Assembly (NCBI GenBank): GCA_943327965.2
Contig: CALPYQ020000057.1
Coordinates: 1 to 7,837, forward strand
From: Singulisphaera sp. GP187
GTDB lineage: Bacteria > Pseudomonadota > Gammaproteobacteria > Burkholderiales > Burkholderiaceae_C
Length of the DNA stretch: 7,837 bases
Reading direction: 5' to 3'
Every line of letters begins with the position of its first letter. Position 1 is the stretch's first letter. The notes below the pieces were generated by a model. It saw nothing but the letters and a program-made list of their open reading frames with translations. It was not told the origin of the DNA and ran no database searches. A program made the translations under genes and the position numbers. Of this stretch, positions 6,011 through 7,837 are shown one piece after another.

Positions 6011-7042
6011 ATGACATCAACTCTGACACTGACACGCCCTGACGATTGGCATTTGCATGTGCGCGATGGCGCCGCGCTCCATACCGTGGTGCCCCACACC
6101 GCGGCCCAATTTGGCCGCGCCATCATCATGCCCAACTTGAAGCCACCCGTTACCACGGCAGAGTTGGCGTTGGCCTACAAAGCGCGCATTGTGGCGGCAG
6201 TGCCCGAAGGTGTTCAGTTTGAGCCCCTCATGACTTTGTACCTGACTGACAATTTGCCACCCGAAGAAATCGTCAAAGCCAAAGCGGCAGGTGTGGTGGC
6301 TTGCAAACTTTATCCAGCGGGTGCCACCACCAACAGCGATGCGGGTGTGACAGACCTCAAGAAGATTTACCCCACCCTCGAGGCCATGCAAAAAGTGGGC
6401 ATGTTGTTGTTGGTGCATGGCGAAGTGACCAGCAGCGACATCGACTTGTTCGACCGTGAAGCAGCCTTCATTGAGACCCAACTCATTCCATTGCGCCGTG
6501 ATTTTCCAGAACTCAAAATTGTGTTTGAGCACATCACCACCAAAGACGCGGCCGACTACGTCATGGCCGCCGATCGCTTCATGGGCGCCACGCTCACTGC
6601 CCACCATTTGTTGTTCAATCGGAATGCTATTTTTACAGGGGGTATCAGGCCGCATTACTACTGCTTGCCCGTCCTCAAGCGCGAAACGCATCGCGTGGCT
6701 TTGCTGAATGCCGCCACTTCGGGCAACACACGTTTCTTCTTGGGCACCGACAGCGCGCCCCACCCAGCGCATCTGAAAGAGCACGCATCAGGCTGTGCAG
6801 GTTGCTACACCGCACACGCTGCCCTCGAAATGTATGCAGAGGCTTTTGACAGCGTGGGCAAGTTAGACCAACTGGAGGCTTTTGCCAGTTTCAATGGCGC
6901 AGACTTTTATGGTCTGCCCCGCAACACGGGCAGCATCAGCCTCAAGCGTGAATCTTGGACACCCCCCGAAAGTTTTCAATTTGGCGAAGCCGACCTCAAA
7001 CCCTTGCGTTCAGGTGAAGCCTTGCCATGGCGAGTGGTCTAA
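6011..7042 (+). CDS. pyrC: Dihydroorotase (class II, PyrC)
   Basis: Zinc amidohydrolase of 343 residues (348 in E. coli) that closes N-carbamoyl-L-aspartate to L-dihydroorotate, third step of pyrimidine synthesis, in the cytoplasm. All expected metal ligands are visible: His14 and His16 in [10 protein letters not shown] (11-20), Lys99 (to be carboxylated) in [13 protein letters not shown], His136 in LVHGE, His174 in FEHITT, and Asp247 in GTDSAPH. Offsets from the E. coli positions are a constant 2-3 residues, so there are no internal gaps of note. The segment MPNLKPPV (40-47) is also typical. The start at 6011 gives the usual N-terminus; no clear ribosome site is seen. It begins 13 bases after the LysR remnant and its end overlaps the DUF3025 gene. 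No PyrR, attenuator or UMP-type leader is visible upstream. The enzyme appears fully active. Confidence 0.97.
   Translation: MTSTLTLTRPDDWHLHVRDGAALHTVVPHTAAQFGRAIIMPNLKPPVTTAELALAYKARIVAAVPEGVQFEPLMTLYLTDNLPPEEIVKAKAAGVVACKLYPAGATTNSDAGVTDLKKIYPTLEAMQKVGMLLLVHGEVTSSDIDLFDREAAFIETQLIPLRRDFPELKIVFEHITTKDAADYVMAADRFMGATLTAHHLLFNRNAIFTGGIRPHYYCLPVLKRETHRVALLNAATSGNTRFFLGTDSAPHPAHLKEHASGCAGCYTAHAALEMYAEAFDSVGKLDQLEAFASFNGADFYGLPRNTGSISLKRESWTPPESFQFGEADLKPLRSGEALPWRVV
7012..7017 (+). promoter_or_regulatory. Ribosome binding site of the DUF3025 gene, inside pyrC
   Basis: AGGTGA lies 9 bases before the ATG at 7027 and within the last codons of pyrC. It supports a start inside pyrC and coupled translation of the two genes. 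Confidence 0.55.
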
Positions 7043-7818
7043 CGCCAATTGCAGCCATCGATTGGCACACGCCATGGCTGCAAGCTTGGCGTGAAGTGGG
7101 TTCGCCATTAGGTCTTCGGGTGGCAGAGGGTGTGCCTGTATATCGGGCCTGCAACGACGCACTGAGTGCGCTTCAAGCCAACAAGGGTTGGCCCCATTGC
7201 CCCGTGCAGTTTGTGGCGCAATCAGAATTGCCCGAGGGTCAGGCCTACGAGCAGTTCATCCATGACACCCAGCGCGTGCCCACTCGAGACGGCTTGCACG
7301 ATTTTTTCAATGCCTTGTGTTGGATGCATTTCCCACTTGCCAAAAAACAATTGAACCTTGTGCAAGCGACCGCCATCCAAGCGCAGGGTGTGGGTGCAGT
7401 TCGCGGACCTGTGCGCGATGCAGTCACGGTCTTTGATGAAAATGCTTGCCTCATTCAACTGCCCGACCTTATTTGGGGTGCGTTACTGGCCCGTCAGTGG
7501 CAGACCGCTTTTGTGACCTATCGCTCACTTTGGCATGATGCGCAGATTCAAATTTTTGGTCATGCCGCATTGGAAAAATTGGTCAATCCCTACAAAGCCA
7601 TTACCGTGCATTTGTGGCGAGTGCCACAGTCAATTCCTTTGACTCAGTGGGATGCCTGGCTGGCGCAAGACCTGCAATCTGCCAAATTGGCCCAAAAGCC
7701 ATTCTTGCCTACGCCTGTTTTGGGCATTCCCAGTTGGTGGTCCGACAATCAAAATGCTGACTTTTACCAGGACGATCAAGTCTTCCGCCCTCCGAAAACA
7801 GCCACTGCAACGGCTTAA
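7027..7818 (+). CDS. DUF3025 domain protein
   Basis: Protein of 263 residues with no known function. It fits DUF3025: the most telling segment is [20 protein letters not shown] (83-102) followed by PLAKKQLN, which I recognise as the family signature. [15 protein letters not shown] (126-140) and the later HALVERL-like stretch [16 protein letters not shown] are also conserved in style. There is no signal peptide or membrane segment, so it should be cytoplasmic. The start overlaps the end of pyrC by 16 bases in another frame, which implies co-transcription and probably translational coupling. This links it by position to pyrimidine synthesis, but no catalytic motif supports a metabolic role. The last 25 residues are polar and poorly ordered by eye. 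The family call is fairly sure; function is not. Confidence 0.88.
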   Translation: MASGLTPIAAIDWHTPWLQAWREVGSPLGLRVAEGVPVYRACNDALSALQANKGWPHCPVQFVAQSELPEGQAYEQFIHDTQRVPTRDGLHDFFNALCWMHFPLAKKQLNLVQATAIQAQGVGAVRGPVRDAVTVFDENACLIQLPDLIWGALLARQWQTAFVTYRSLWHDAQIQIFGHAALEKLVNPYKAITVHLWRVPQSIPLTQWDAWLAQDLQSAKLAQKPFLPTPVLGIPSWWSDNQNADFYQDDQVFRPPKTATATA

Positions 7819-7832
7819 TTCCGTTCAATTTT

Positions 7833-7837
7833 GAGGA
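7833..7837 (+). promoter_or_regulatory. Ribosome binding site of a gene beyond the right edge
   Basis: GAGGA stands at the very end of the window, 14 bases after the DUF3025 stop. A start codon would be expected within about 10 bases outside, so a third gene probably continues the pyrC transcript. Confidence 0.4.

Noticed and set aside
6017..6784. 255-codon open frame on the - strand opposite pyrC
   Set aside because: It is antisense to a gene with every catalytic residue in place, has no recognisable motif, and its His/Gly/Gln-rich composition is that of a complement shadow.
1..7837. CRISPR array, tRNA, rRNA, insertion sequence, phage or toxin-antitoxin genes
   Set aside because: No spaced repeats, cloverleaf, transposase or related motifs were seen, and coding sequence fills nearly all of the window.

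Overview
The window looks like ordinary chromosome of a betaproteobacterium, most likely order Burkholderiales and probably family Comamonadaceae. The grounds are protein style (an Atm1-type ABC exporter, class II PyrC followed by a DUF3025 gene, a LysR gene beginning METKWL), strong use of TTG for leucine and GCC for alanine, moderate GC by eye, and very compact spacing. The genus cannot be fixed from this sequence. No RNA gene, insertion sequence, CRISPR array, phage gene or origin was seen, and no gap between genes exceeds 75 bases.

Left block (1-3721): acyl-CoA metabolism. The + strand carries the C-terminal part of a large acyl-CoA dehydrogenase (its start lies outside the window), a small secreted DUF2147 protein, a crotonase-fold enzyme and a YigI-like hotdog thioesterase. 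A YciA-type acyl-CoA thioesterase converges on them from the - strand with only 4 bases between the stop codons. The crotonase lacks both hydratase glutamates but keeps a Pro-Glu at the place used by delta3,delta2-enoyl-CoA isomerases, so isomerase is the better guess. Together these genes would oxidise acyl-CoAs, rearrange double bonds, and release acids and CoA from acyl-CoAs that stall.

Middle block (3722-5997): a 71-base divergent gap separates yciA from a full-length Atm1-type half-transporter (permease plus ATPase), which probably exports glutathione-linked compounds. It is followed by a 103-codon LysR-type gene that keeps the whole DNA-binding domain and dimerisation helix but has no effector domain. 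It resembles the N-terminus of HypT (YjiE) and is probably a decayed gene.

Right block (6011-7837): pyrC (dihydroorotase, pyrimidine synthesis) overlaps a DUF3025 gene by 16 bases. A ribosome-binding sequence at the last bases of the window suggests that another gene follows in the same direction.

I did not find a convincing new biological system. The most useful leads are the LysR remnant, the re-assignment of the crotonase enzyme, and the pairing of two unrelated hotdog thioesterases with a beta-oxidation-like cluster.
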